From Virgibacillus subterraneus (GTDB lineage: Bacteria; Bacillota; Bacilli; Bacillales; Amphibacillaceae), in assembly GCF_900110695.1 (NCBI RefSeq), contig NZ_FOEH01000001.1, forward strand, positions 434,001 to 498,000: DNA of 64,000 nt, given 5' to 3'. A program made the position numbers and the translations under genes. Each line of letters begins with the position of its first letter. The first letter of the stretch is position 1. The notes below the pieces were generated by a model. The model worked only from the letters and a program-made list of their open reading frames with translations, ran no database searches and had not been told where the DNA came from. This document shows, in pieces, positions 21,715 through 30,245 of this stretch.

Positions 21715-23862
21715 TCAAGCAAGGTTATTTTTCACTAGTACTGCCTTAATTTTCGTATAATCATATCCTTCTGGCAACGATTCTTTTAGGGCCTTAAGTT
21801 TGGGCTCATCCATTTCATTATGGGCCTGCATGACTGTTTCTTCTTCATCACTGTTAAAAAATATTTCCCATGCGATTGGATATCCATCTTTAAATGCTTT
21901 AAAAACGTGGCCTTCAATCGTTTGCTTGGATAATTCCCGGATAACAGCGATATCCTTTATCAGTTTACCAGCTTGAAACATGGTATAACTAATAATGTGA
22001 CTTGGACGGTCATCAGCCTGTTTAGTCTTTTTGGGAGCAGTAGACCCGCCCCCGGATATTGGCACAGCTTTTGTCACGTTTGGATTGTCACGGCGCCATT
22101 CCTGAACAACAGCAAGAAAGTCAGCACCAAATTGGTCATATTTCTTTTCACCGACACCTTTAATGGAAAGCATATCTTCCTTTGTTTCCGGAAAATAACG
22201 GCTTAGTTCTTTTAATGTTGCATCTGAAAACAGTACGTACGGTGGAACGCCTCTCTCGTCAGCCATTTTTTTACGTAATTCTCGCAGCAAAGTAAACAAT
22301 TCTTCCTGATAATCTGCTTCTTCACCAGCTGGAATCGGCGCTGTGTACATCCATACAGTTCGACTTCCTTTTAAGACATCAACCGAGTTCTGATTTAATT
22401 TTATTGTTGGGAATTTACCTTCTTCGGTTGCGAGTAATTGTTCAGCAATTAAAAAATGAATCCATTCGGTTAATTCTTTTTCTGTGTAGGCAGATAATAT
22501 TCCATAGGTTGAAATCTTATTCAACTGAAAGTCATTTATTTTTTTATCCTTCGATCCTTTTAAAACTTTGGCAGTCATTCCGACGCCAAAACGTTCACCC
22601 ATTCGCTTTACACAGGACAGAATCATTTGTGCTTCTTCCGTTATATCAGTCCGTTCCTGTCGGTGAAGACAATTACTGCAGCGACCACAAGTTTGGTTCG
22701 AGGGATTGTCATTAAAATAATCAAGAATAAAAGATGTTAAACAGCTATGTGTATGGCAATAGTTAATCATTGCCTGTAGCTTGCGGTATTCACTCTGTTT
22801 TGCATCATCATCCATGAGTGATTGTTCGATGAGGAATTTTTGCAGCTGAATATCTTGCGGAGAGAATAGCAGAATACAATCACTATGCTCTCCGTCACGA
22901 CCAGCTCTTCCTGCTTCCTGGTAGTACGATTCTATTGTCATCGGCATCGCGTAATGGATTACAAAGCGCACATTGGATTTGTCGATACCCATCCCAAACG
23001 CATTTGTGGCAATCATGATTGTTTTTTCATCATGGATAAATGCGGCTTGTGCCTCTTTGCGCTCGGTTTCAGATAATCCAGCATGATATTTAGCCACTGA
23101 AATACCTCTTTTGGTTAATTGATCATATAATGCATCTGTCTGTTTTCGTGTAGCTGCATAAATGATTCCAGATTCATTTTGATGTTCGTCCAAAAAAGAT
23201 CGAATATAAGTCGGTTTATCCTTACCTTTAACGATATGGAACGACAAATTTTCCCGTTCAAACCCCGTGTTAACAACATGTTCACTTTCTATATTTAATA
23301 ACGACTGAATATCTGAAATAACCTCTTCAGTCGCAGTTGCGGTTAAACCAATCATTACCGGTATATTAGATAATCGTTTTAAATTGGAAACGATCGAGCG
23401 ATAACTTGGTCTGAAGTCATGTCCCCATTGCGAAATACAATGTGCCTCATCAAAAGCAATTAACGCTAACTCAATTCGTTTTATAACAGATACGAAAAAA
23501 GAAGATTCGAAGCGCTCTGGTGCAACATAAACGAATTTATAACGACCTGCTTCGGTATCTTTCAGACGAGTCTGTTGTTCACTCGCAGAAAGTGAACTAT
23601 TTATGTAAGTTGCAGCAATTCCCAGTGACTGAAGTGCATCCACCTGATCCTTCATGAGTGAAATTAGTGGTGAAATAATAATAGCTGTTCCATCCAGTGT
23701 TAGACCAGGAATCTGGTAGCATAACGACTTACCACCACCAGTTGGCATAACAGCTAATGTATTTTGTTTTGAAGTAATCTTATCAATTGTTTGTTTTTGT
23801 CCAGGCCGGAATGTTTCATAGCCAAAATATGTTTGCAGGACTTTTTCTTCTTCAATCATCAT
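21715..23862 (-). CDS. recQ: ATP-dependent DNA helicase RecQ
   Basis: 3'-5' DNA helicase for recombination and stalled-fork repair. Order of domains in 715 residues: SF2 helicase core with Walker A PTGGGKSLCYQIP, DEAHCISQWGHDFRPSY, the GLTATAT motif and QEAGRAGRDGE (motif VI); a zinc-binding RQC region with CGRCSNC; an HRDC domain with LSIKGVGEKK; and a C-terminal helix-turn-helix region (about 620-715) after a Lys/Gly/Ser linker. This HTH tail is common in Bacillus RecQ-like enzymes. An AGGGGAA site precedes the ATG pair at 23862. Its 5' side faces repeat D1. Confidence 0.95.
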   Translation of the reverse strand: MMIEEEKVLQTYFGYETFRPGQKQTIDKITSKQNTLAVMPTGGGKSLCYQIPGLTLDGTAIIISPLISLMKDQVDALQSLGIAATYINSSLSASEQQTRLKDTEAGRYKFVYVAPERFESSFFVSVIKRIELALIAFDEAHCISQWGHDFRPSYRSIVSNLKRLSNIPVMIGLTATATEEVISDIQSLLNIESEHVVNTGFERENLSFHIVKGKDKPTYIRSFLDEHQNESGIIYAATRKQTDALYDQLTKRGISVAKYHAGLSETERKEAQAAFIHDEKTIMIATNAFGMGIDKSNVRFVIHYAMPMTIESYYQEAGRAGRDGEHSDCILLFSPQDIQLQKFLIEQSLMDDDAKQSEYRKLQAMINYCHTHSCLTSFILDYFNDNPSNQTCGRCSNCLHRQERTDITEEAQMILSCVKRMGERFGVGMTAKVLKGSKDKKINDFQLNKISTYGILSAYTEKELTEWIHFLIAEQLLATEEGKFPTIKLNQNSVDVLKGSRTVWMYTAPIPAGEEADYQEELFTLLRELRKKMADERGVPPYVLFSDATLKELSRYFPETKEDMLSIKGVGEKKYDQFGADFLAVVQEWRRDNPNVTKAVPISGGGSTAPKKTKQADDRPSHIISYTMFQAGKLIKDIAVIRELSKQTIEGHVFKAFKDGYPIAWEIFFNSDEEETVMQAHNEMDEPKLKALKESLPEGYDYTKIKAVLVKNNLA

Positions 23863-23907
23863 GTTTATTCCCCTTTGCTTAATTTATATTAACATATTTT
23901 TCGTTGT

Positions 23908-23992
23908 AAAAAAGAGCTAACAAACCGACAAAGATTGACAAAAAACGGGAAGTGACAGGCACCAAAAAAAAGGCACCAAAAAAGAGCTAACA
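23908..23992. repeat. Repeat D1 flanked by a direct repeat
   Basis: The D core (23928-23963) reads GACAAAGATTGACAAAAAAC then GGGAAGTGACAGGCACC. A 14-15 bp direct repeat, AAAAAAGAGCTAACA, flanks it at about 23908 and 23979; the second copy forms the brnQ terminator arm. GGCACCAAAAAA is also duplicated. Confidence 0.75.
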
Positions 23993-24004
23993 TTTTGTTA
24001 GCTC
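23978..24004 (-). terminator. Terminator of brnQ
   Basis: GAGCTAAC and GTTAGCTC form an 8-bp stem followed on the minus strand by TTTTTT. It begins directly at the brnQ stop codon. Confidence 0.85.
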
Positions 24005-25300
24005 TTAGCTTGAGTAGGAGGGTGCTAGGGTGCCTTTGAAAAGGTATCCGATTATCCCACCGATTATTGCTGGAACGAGCCATCCTAGTCCAAGTTCGAA
24101 AAATGGAAGAAATTCCATAGCAGTTGTAATAGCTGGCATTTGTACTCCAAACGCAGCCAGGCCATCGTACAATGAGATAATCCCTGTTAATAGGATCGAT
24201 CCACGATATACCGCTTTAGATTGATTAAATAATTTTTGTGTATAGGTGAGTAAAATAAGAACGATAGCAATTGGATAAATAAACACAAGTACTGGAACAG
24301 AGATACTGATGATAGTGTTCAATCCCTGGTTTGCGGTCAAGAAACTGACTACCGTTACGAGCAGAATGATCCAATTGTAGGAAAAGCGAGTTATTTTTGT
24401 GAAAAATTGACCACATGCGACAACAAGCCCCACCGATGTAGTGAAACATGCTAAGGATACGATAATTCCAAGCAGTAAAGCACCAAAGCTGCCAAACATA
24501 ACATTCGCTGCACTTGATAAAATATCACCGCCGTTAGTATAGTTTCCATCAGCTGCCATCTTGGCACCAATCCAGCCAATAGAACCATATACGGTTACAA
24601 GTCCAATTCCAGTGACAATTCCTGCTTTTAACGTAGATTTCACAAGTTCTTTCTGTGATGAAATACCGCGCTCCTTGAATGCATTAACAACGATAATACC
24701 AAATGCTAAGGCACCAATTGCATCCATCGTCAGATAACCTTCAACAAAGCCGGCAAAGAAGGGTGATGCTGCATATTTTTCTGTAGGTCCAGCAAATGTG
24801 CTGTCTAATAATAAGAACCCGCCGACACATAAAGCTATAATAGCAATTAATAAAATAGGTGTTAAATACTGTCCAATTCGGTCAACCATTTTGGATGGAT
24901 TCCGGCTAACAATATATACTAATACAAAGAAAATAGTAGTAAATAGAAATAAAGACAGCGTTGAAGCGTTAGTGAAGGGTTCGACACTCATTTCATATGC
25001 TACGGTTGAAGCACGTGGAATTCCGAAGAATGGTCCAATTGCTAAATAAACAACAGATATGAAAATAAGTCCAAACATAGGGTGGACGCGATCAGCTAGT
25101 TCTCTTGCATCATTATTTACAAACGAAATAGCGGTTACAGCAAGTATCGGTAAGCCAACTCCAGTTATAACAAATCCGGCAATGGCCGCCCAATAGGATG
25201 TACCAGATTCAATCCCTAGTGTTGGTGGGTATATTAGATTTCCAGCTCCAAAAAATAATGCAAATAACATAAATCCTATGATAAAAGTGTCTTTATTCAT
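24005..25300 (-). CDS. brnQ: Branched-chain amino acid transport system II carrier protein
   Basis: Integral membrane LIVCS-family Na+ (or H+)-coupled importer of leucine, isoleucine and valine. The 431 residues contain about twelve hydrophobic segments, beginning with FIIGFMLFALFFGAGNLIYP, the family signature, and including PFFGIPRASTVAYE. AAAGGAA precedes the ATG. It is a single gene with its own terminator at the stop codon and is divergent from the antiporter gene. Leucine-linked control (CodY) would be expected from the family; only a weak CodY-like stretch (AAAATTCGAAAAATA near 25.39 kb) is visible and is not called. Confidence 0.93.
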   Translation of the reverse strand: MNKDTFIIGFMLFALFFGAGNLIYPPTLGIESGTSYWAAIAGFVITGVGLPILAVTAISFVNNDARELADRVHPMFGLIFISVVYLAIGPFFGIPRASTVAYEMSVEPFTNASTLSLFLFTTIFFVLVYIVSRNPSKMVDRIGQYLTPILLIAIIALCVGGFLLLDSTFAGPTEKYAASPFFAGFVEGYLTMDAIGALAFGIIVVNAFKERGISSQKELVKSTLKAGIVTGIGLVTVYGSIGWIGAKMAADGNYTNGGDILSSAANVMFGSFGALLLGIIVSLACFTTSVGLVVACGQFFTKITRFSYNWIILLVTVVSFLTANQGLNTIISISVPVLVFIYPIAIVLILLTYTQKLFNQSKAVYRGSILLTGIISLYDGLAAFGVQMPAITTAMEFLPFFELGLGWLVPAIIGGIIGYLFKGTLAPSYSS

Positions 25301-25536
25301 ATTTTTCGTTCCTTTCTGCTATGATCTTGTTGGTAATGGATGCAAAAAAACTATTAAATTACGTAATAATCAAAAAAATATTGTGGTGAAAAATTCGAAA
25401 AATAGTTTAAAGCAAAATAATTCTAACAAGGTAGATAACCACTGTCAATGTTTTATATGAGTGAGTTCTTACATTTCTGTGAAACCTAATTTGTATAATT
25501 TGAATTGTAATATCGCAAGCTCTCGAATTAAAATTG
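25301..25536. other. AT-rich divergent intergenic region, brnQ side
   Basis: Holds the brnQ ribosome binding site and presumably its promoter. No ORF, riboswitch or T-box fold is recognised. Confidence 0.5.
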
Positions 25537-25565
25537 TTTACATTCAATCGTTACCCATTTAGAAT
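25537..25565 (+). promoter_or_regulatory. Predicted promoter of the CPA1 antiporter gene
   Basis: TTTACA and TAGAAT with a 17-bp spacer. The expected start point (about 25573) lies just upstream of repeat A4, so the repeat should be transcribed in the leader. Confidence 0.5.
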
Positions 25566-25585
25566 AACTTATTATTGACTTTGTT

Positions 25586-25714
25586 AGCAGTAAGAAAGTA
25601 TAAATACTTTCTTAACTGCATAAGTGCAACTAAAGCTTAACTATATTAAGGCTTGCACTCCAAAGTATAAGGGGTTCTACGAAAGCAAAGTAAGCTTTCA
25701 TAAGCAAAATCTAA
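25586..25714 (+). repeat. Family A repeat, copy A4 (long form, 3' end truncated)
   Basis: AGCAGTAAGAAAGTATAAAT and TGCACTCCAAAGTATAAGGG are present. The usual TTTTCTAA end is replaced by AAAATCTAAG next to the antiporter RBS. Confidence 0.85.
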
Positions 25715-25729
25715 GTTAGGGGGTCTGAT

Positions 25730-27580
25730 ATGGTTGCATCTATACTTTCTGAAATAATGCTTATAGGTCTTTTAGGGATTGGGTCTCAATGGGTTGCATG
25801 GCGCTATCGAATGCCAGCAATTGTAGTAATGTCCATTACTGGCTTATTGGTAGGTCCAGTATTTGGATTCATGAATCCTGAACAAGACTTTGGAGATTTA
25901 TATAAACCAATTATTTCTGTAGCTGTAGCAATTATCCTGTTCGAGGGAAGTTTGAACTTGAGCTTCAAGGAAATTCGAGGACTGGGACGACCGGTATTTC
26001 GAATTTCAACTGCCGGAGCATTTATTGCTTGGATTCTTGGGTCGTTGACTGCTCATTATATTGCCGGCTTGTCGTGGGCTGTTGCATTTGTTATTGGCGG
26101 TTTGTTCATTGTGACAGGTCCGACTGTTATTATGCCATTGCTGCGCCAGTCAAAACTGAAGCCAAGGCCTGCAAAAATCCTGAAATGGGAAGGCATTATT
26201 GTTGATCCAATTGGTGCACTGCTCGCAGTGTTTGCCTTTGAAATTATTGCCTTTCTGACTTCGACTAATCCTGATGGTTCAGCGCTGCTATTATTCTTCG
26301 CAGCATCTGTATTTGCTGCAATATTAGGTTGGGCATGTGGCCGTGGAATGGGTTGGATGTTCGAAACGGGAAATATTCCGGAGTTTTTAAAATCACCGGC
26401 TGTGTTTATCGTCGTTATATTTTGTTTTACATTAGCTGATGAGGTTATGCATGAGACAGGATTACTCGCTGTAACAGCTATGGGTATGACCCTGGCGAAT
26501 ATTGGAATAAGTTCAGTCGCAGACATGCGTCACTTTAAGGAAAACATTTCGATATTATTAATTTCCGCAATTTTTATTATGCTTACCGCTTCATTACAAG
26601 TAGAAACGTTACTGAAAGTATTCGATCCACACATTATCGGATATGTGATATTAATGATGTTCGTAGTTCGTCCAATATCAATTTTCCTATCAACAATTGG
26701 CACAGATTTATCATTAAATGAAAAATTACTGCTCGGCTGGATTGCTCCAAGAGGAATTGTTGCACTGACAGTTTCTAGTTATTTTGCTTCTATTTTGGGT
26801 GGGGCAGGATATGAGGATGCGTCCCTTATTACGACACTCACATTTGCATTAGTATTTTTCACCGTTGTAGCACATGGGTTCACAATACGTTGGACGGCCA
26901 GAAAGCTCCATCTTTCAATGGAGGGAAGGCCTGGTACGTTAATTGTGGGTAGTAATAAGTTTACGATAAATCTCGCTAAATCACTTAAAGAACAGAAAGC
27001 ACCAGTCCTTATTGTGGATTCATCATGGGAACGGTTAAGATTGGCCCGTGAAGCGGGAATAGCATTTTATCATGGAGAAATGCTGTCAGAGCAAACGGAA
27101 TATCATTTAGATACAATCCCTTATGATTACTTAATTGCAGCAACTGATTTCCACTCGTATAATGCACTTGTTTGTACAACGTTTATACCAGAATATGGTC
27201 GCACGAATGTATTTAAAATCAGTCCTTATAATCTGGTAGATAGCGATGTGAACAGCACTGTTGATAAGGTGGGTGGAAGAATACTGTTTAAAGAGGATGT
27301 ATCAAAAGAGGAATTAACGAATAAAATCTCAAGCCATTATAAATTTCGGCAGACCGCAATTACCGATCAATATAAATATAAACAATATTTAGAGGAAAAA
27401 GAAGATGAGACAATTCTCCTGTATATCATTAAGCCATCTGGTCAAATTAAGTTTTACTCAGAAGAAATGAGAGTGACACCAGAAAACGGAGATATAGTAG
27501 TCAGTCTGACCCCACCAGTAAAAGAAATCAAAAAAATACGCGAACGACTCGAAAATCAACGCGACGGAAACGGAAAGTAG
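25730..27580 (+). CDS. CPA1-family cation:proton antiporter with C-terminal TrkA-like domain
   Basis: A 616-residue protein. Residues 1 to about 395 are a Na+(K+)/H+ exchanger of the CPA1/NhaP kind with about twelve helices; VAIILFEGSLNLS and EGIIVDPIGALLAV contain the conserved acidic/polar pair expected in the transport core. Residues about 400-520 form a Rossmann/RCK-like domain (GTLIVGSNKFTINLAKSL, VLIVDSSWERL), followed by a TrkA-C-like tail. This layout suggests nucleotide or ion regulation of export. TTAGGGGG precedes the ATG. It is monocistronic and may serve salt or pH homeostasis; ion preference is unknown. Confidence 0.9.
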   Translation: MVASILSEIMLIGLLGIGSQWVAWRYRMPAIVVMSITGLLVGPVFGFMNPEQDFGDLYKPIISVAVAIILFEGSLNLSFKEIRGLGRPVFRISTAGAFIAWILGSLTAHYIAGLSWAVAFVIGGLFIVTGPTVIMPLLRQSKLKPRPAKILKWEGIIVDPIGALLAVFAFEIIAFLTSTNPDGSALLLFFAASVFAAILGWACGRGMGWMFETGNIPEFLKSPAVFIVVIFCFTLADEVMHETGLLAVTAMGMTLANIGISSVADMRHFKENISILLISAIFIMLTASLQVETLLKVFDPHIIGYVILMMFVVRPISIFLSTIGTDLSLNEKLLLGWIAPRGIVALTVSSYFASILGGAGYEDASLITTLTFALVFFTVVAHGFTIRWTARKLHLSMEGRPGTLIVGSNKFTINLAKSLKEQKAPVLIVDSSWERLRLAREAGIAFYHGEMLSEQTEYHLDTIPYDYLIAATDFHSYNALVCTTFIPEYGRTNVFKISPYNLVDSDVNSTVDKVGGRILFKEDVSKEELTNKISSHYKFRQTAITDQYKYKQYLEEKEDETILLYIIKPSGQIKFYSEEMRVTPENGDIVVSLTPPVKEIKKIRERLENQRDGNGK

Positions 27581-27587
27581 TAGTGGT

Positions 27588-27616
27588 GGTGCCTGTCACT
27601 TCCCGTTTTATGTCGA
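27588..27616 (-). repeat. Family D repeat, copy D2
   Basis: GGTGCCTGTCACTTCCCG is the exact complement of the D core and begins 8 bp after the antiporter stop codon. Confidence 0.75.
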
Positions 27617-27632
27617 ATAATATTAACTAAAA

Positions 27633-27661
27633 AACAGGGCTGTCAGTAGACAGCCCTGTTT
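27633..27661. terminator. Bidirectional terminator
   Basis: AACAGGGCTGTC and GACAGCCCTGTT form a perfect 12-bp stem between the antiporter and the small coiled-coil gene, with A/T-rich flanks. Confidence 0.85.
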
Positions 27662-27663
27662 GC

Positions 27664-27843
27664 TTAATTTATTTCTTCCAACTTACGATTAAACTCAGCT
27701 AATTGTTTCTCTATTTGAATCAGTTGCTTTTCACCCTTCGAAGTATTTACTCCGAAAGATGTTGCTTTTTCAAGATCCCCTTGAATACGGATATAGTCTG
27801 ACTTCAATTCTGCGATTTCCGCTTCAATTTCTTTTTTAGTCAT
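27664..27843 (-). CDS. Small coiled-coil protein of unknown function
   Basis: A 59-residue highly charged protein with two helical segments rich in Glu/Lys/Leu heptads (EIEAEIAELKSDY and QLIQIEKQLAEFNRKLEE) joined by FGVNTSKGEK, so it is probably a helical hairpin. ATG at 27843 is chosen because GGGGAG lies eight bases upstream. It has its own terminator. It resembles small conserved Bacillaceae proteins but I cannot name the family with certainty. No membrane segment. Confidence 0.75.
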   Translation of the reverse strand: MTKKEIEAEIAELKSDYIRIQGDLEKATSFGVNTSKGEKQLIQIEKQLAEFNRKLEEIN

Positions 27844-27935
27844 GAATATCACTCCCCATTATCAGTTTAGCTGAAATGGTCTTTACAAAACAAGAAATTA
27901 AATTAGTATTATTTATATCAAAGGAGGCTCTTAAT

Positions 27936-28793
27936 ATGGATGTGAAGTTTGAACCATCTCTTGAAAATTATAAAGATAATGTTGAGTCGCTGCTGCTGGA
28001 AAGAGAAGCATCAAATAATCTAATGCTCGGGATTCTCGACCGGCTTACCAATGATAGCGATTCCTATAAAAAAGGATTTCATTTAGGCTTAGTCGAAGTA
28101 GATGGCGAACCAATATATGCATTTATGCAGACTTCAACGAATAACTGGATACTTGCTGACATTGACTATGTACATAATAATGTTATTCGTAAGGTCGCAG
28201 CATTTCTTTGTGAGAGTAGAGTGAGTGTTCCTGGAGTATTGGGTCCGACTAAGGAAGCGGGAATTTTTAGGAATGAATGGGAAAGCCTGACGCAAACACA
28301 GGCAACTATCAAGATGAGGCAATTAATATATCAGCTTGATCAAGTGAATACATTTCCAGAGATAGAAGGGCAGTTGCGTGAAGCTAAACCCCAAGACCGT
28401 CCTCTCGTTAAAAATTGGCTAATCCAATTTGGTGTAGCAGCAAGTGAAAATATCTCTGAGGATGATGCTGATCAAATGGCTCAATCGTTTATATACAATC
28501 GGACGCTTTATTTCTGGGTGGTAGAGGGTATTCCTGTTTCCATGGTTAATCGGTCAAGAAAAACGAAGAATGGTGCAACACTGAATGCAGTCTTTACCCC
28601 AGATGAATGGAAAAGAAATGGATATGCAACTGCCGCTGTAGCGAAATTAACAGAAAAACTGCTAGAAGATGGCTTTCAGTTTTGCAGTTTATACACGGAT
28701 TTAGCCAATTCAACTTCTAACCGTATTTATAAAAAGATAGGCTATTATGAAGTAGGCTCCTCAATTGTATATAATTTTAACACTAGGCTCTGA
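27936..28793 (+). CDS. GNAT-family N-acetyltransferase
   Basis: A 285-residue protein with the acetyl-CoA-binding GNAT fold in its C-terminal half: FTPDEWKRNGYATAAVAKLT contains the Q/RxxGxG/A-like loop (KRNGYA) and FCSLYTDLANSTSNRIYKKI is the typical strand-helix that follows. The N-terminal half is a second, degenerate GNAT-like domain. Start ATG 27936 lies nine bases behind AAAGGAGG; an upstream frame extension lacks an RBS. Substrate unknown. It is monocistronic and is followed directly by repeat B3. Confidence 0.88.
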   Translation: MDVKFEPSLENYKDNVESLLLEREASNNLMLGILDRLTNDSDSYKKGFHLGLVEVDGEPIYAFMQTSTNNWILADIDYVHNNVIRKVAAFLCESRVSVPGVLGPTKEAGIFRNEWESLTQTQATIKMRQLIYQLDQVNTFPEIEGQLREAKPQDRPLVKNWLIQFGVAASENISEDDADQMAQSFIYNRTLYFWVVEGIPVSMVNRSRKTKNGATLNAVFTPDEWKRNGYATAAVAKLTEKLLEDGFQFCSLYTDLANSTSNRIYKKIGYYEVGSSIVYNFNTRL

Positions 28794-28794
28794 C

Positions 28795-28912
28795 ACCGCC
28801 CGCGGAAATAGATTTCGCTTTCTGCGGGCTGCTGGCGAGCCTCCTCGTGCTGCGCACTGCGGCTCTCGCCGATGCCTTTCCTCCCGCAGGAGTCTCCATG
28901 TAATCCTCCGCC
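28795..28912. repeat. Family B GC-rich repeat, copy B3
   Basis: CCGCCCGCGGAAATAG, CGCTTTCTGCGGGCTG, GCGAGCCTCCTCGTGCTGCG and CCTCCCGCAGGAGTCTCC. It is far more GC-rich than its surroundings, rich in inverted pairs, and starts one base after the GNAT stop codon. Confidence 0.8.
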
Positions 28913-28913
28913 T

Positions 28914-28952
28914 AAAAAAAGTAGCAAGGGGTTTATTCCATGCTACTTTTTA
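28914..28952. terminator. Bidirectional terminator
   Basis: AAAAAGTAGCA and TGCTACTTTTT flank a 17-nt loop between the convergent GNAT and AI-2E genes. Confidence 0.8.
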
Positions 28953-28967
28953 CATAAACAATCCTAA

Positions 28968-30080
28968 TTAAATTAATGCATCATCCTGATTAACTTTTGA
29001 ATCCTGATATGTTTTATAAAAGTGAACAATGATGGTTTTTACTACTGCATAGAACGGTACTGCAAAAAGGATTCCCAGAAAACCTGCAATGCTTCCAGCA
29101 GCTAGGATTAAGGTGATAACAGTTAATGGATGCAGTTTTAGTGCACGTCCCATCACATTTGGTGACACAAAGTTACCTTCGATTTGTTGTGCAATAATCA
29201 TTACAACTACTACCCATACTGCCACCATAGGGTCCTGAAAAAAGCCAACGATAATAGCCGGGATAACAGCAAGAAACGGTCCGAGAAATGGAATAACACA
29301 CATAATCATACCAAATAACGCCAAGGTTAACGCATATTCCAGATTAATTATTAAATACCCTATAAATAGTAAAACACCAATACAAAAGCTGACAATTAAC
29401 TGACCTTGAATATAAGAAGTTAATGCGTCATCGATTTTGTGCATTAACGCACGAATGTTTTCAGCCTTCTTCTTTTCAAAGATTTGCGTCATAAATGGTG
29501 CGAATCTTTCGCCATCTTTTAACATGAAAAACAAGAAGAACGGTACAAGCACTAATGCAAAAACAAATCCAATTAGCTGACCGACAAAACCAAATATAAA
29601 TGACATCGCAGACTCAATGTGTGATTGCAAGTTTGACATAAAATCATTAATGGTGTTATTCACTTCTGGAGGTATCAGATTTTGGTTGGCCTGCCAGTAT
29701 GTTATGATATCCTCAGCGCCAGAAACCATTTTAGGTATATTATCAATCAGATTTGAGAATTGTTTTTGGGCAATTGGTACAATATAAGTAGAAATTAAAA
29801 ATCCAAGTAAAATTAAGAGCAGAAATACAATGATTATGGAAAACACACGATTAATTTTGTATTTCTCTAAAAAATGCATGACAGGTTTTGTTAAATAAAA
29901 GAGGATACCAGCGCCTACAATAGGTACAGCTACGGCGCCCATATATTTAAAGATAGGATCGAAAATAAAATCGGTGACAGAAATAAGTAAGATTAATAGA
30001 AAGATAAGTATAAACATAGTTAATATTTGAAACCAACGTTTGTCGAGCACCATAATCACAACTTTCTTTTTAAATTTCAT
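28968..30080 (-). CDS. AI-2E family transporter (YubA/YdbI-like permease)
   Basis: A 370-residue membrane protein of the AI-2E exporter family (PF01594) with about eight helices: LTMFILIFLLILLISV, a pair around VPIVGAGILFYLTKPV, a long extracytoplasmic stretch, then GFVFALVLVPFFLFFMLKDG and the final helices including NFVSPNVMGRALKLHPLTVI, the family signature. Members export varied substrates (some are Na+/H+ antiporters), so the autoinducer name is not informative. The start is uncertain: an ATG nine codons later (MVLDKRW) is also possible, and neither has a strong RBS. Confidence 0.88.
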   Translation of the reverse strand: MKFKKKVVIMVLDKRWFQILTMFILIFLLILLISVTDFIFDPIFKYMGAVAVPIVGAGILFYLTKPVMHFLEKYKINRVFSIIIVFLLLILLGFLISTYIVPIAQKQFSNLIDNIPKMVSGAEDIITYWQANQNLIPPEVNNTINDFMSNLQSHIESAMSFIFGFVGQLIGFVFALVLVPFFLFFMLKDGERFAPFMTQIFEKKKAENIRALMHKIDDALTSYIQGQLIVSFCIGVLLFIGYLIINLEYALTLALFGMIMCVIPFLGPFLAVIPAIIVGFFQDPMVAVWVVVVMIIAQQIEGNFVSPNVMGRALKLHPLTVITLILAAGSIAGFLGILFAVPFYAVVKTIIVHFYKTYQDSKVNQDDALI

Positions 30081-30245
30081 TATTCTCTATTCTAACTGTT
30101 TATGGCAATAATAGGAAGCTTACTTCACTATTTTCACCTGAAGCGGATCCGAATAAACGTAAACTTTCATAGAGAAATAGAATATGGGCACAAAGTATGC
30201 TAGAATTTGAGCAAATGTATTCGTTAAAGAGGGGGATTACACCTT

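Noticed and set aside
25380-25400. CodY-like stretch AAAATTCGAAAAATA upstream of brnQ
   Set aside because: It lacks the central base of AATTTTCWGAAAATT and AT-rich DNA yields such partial matches easily.
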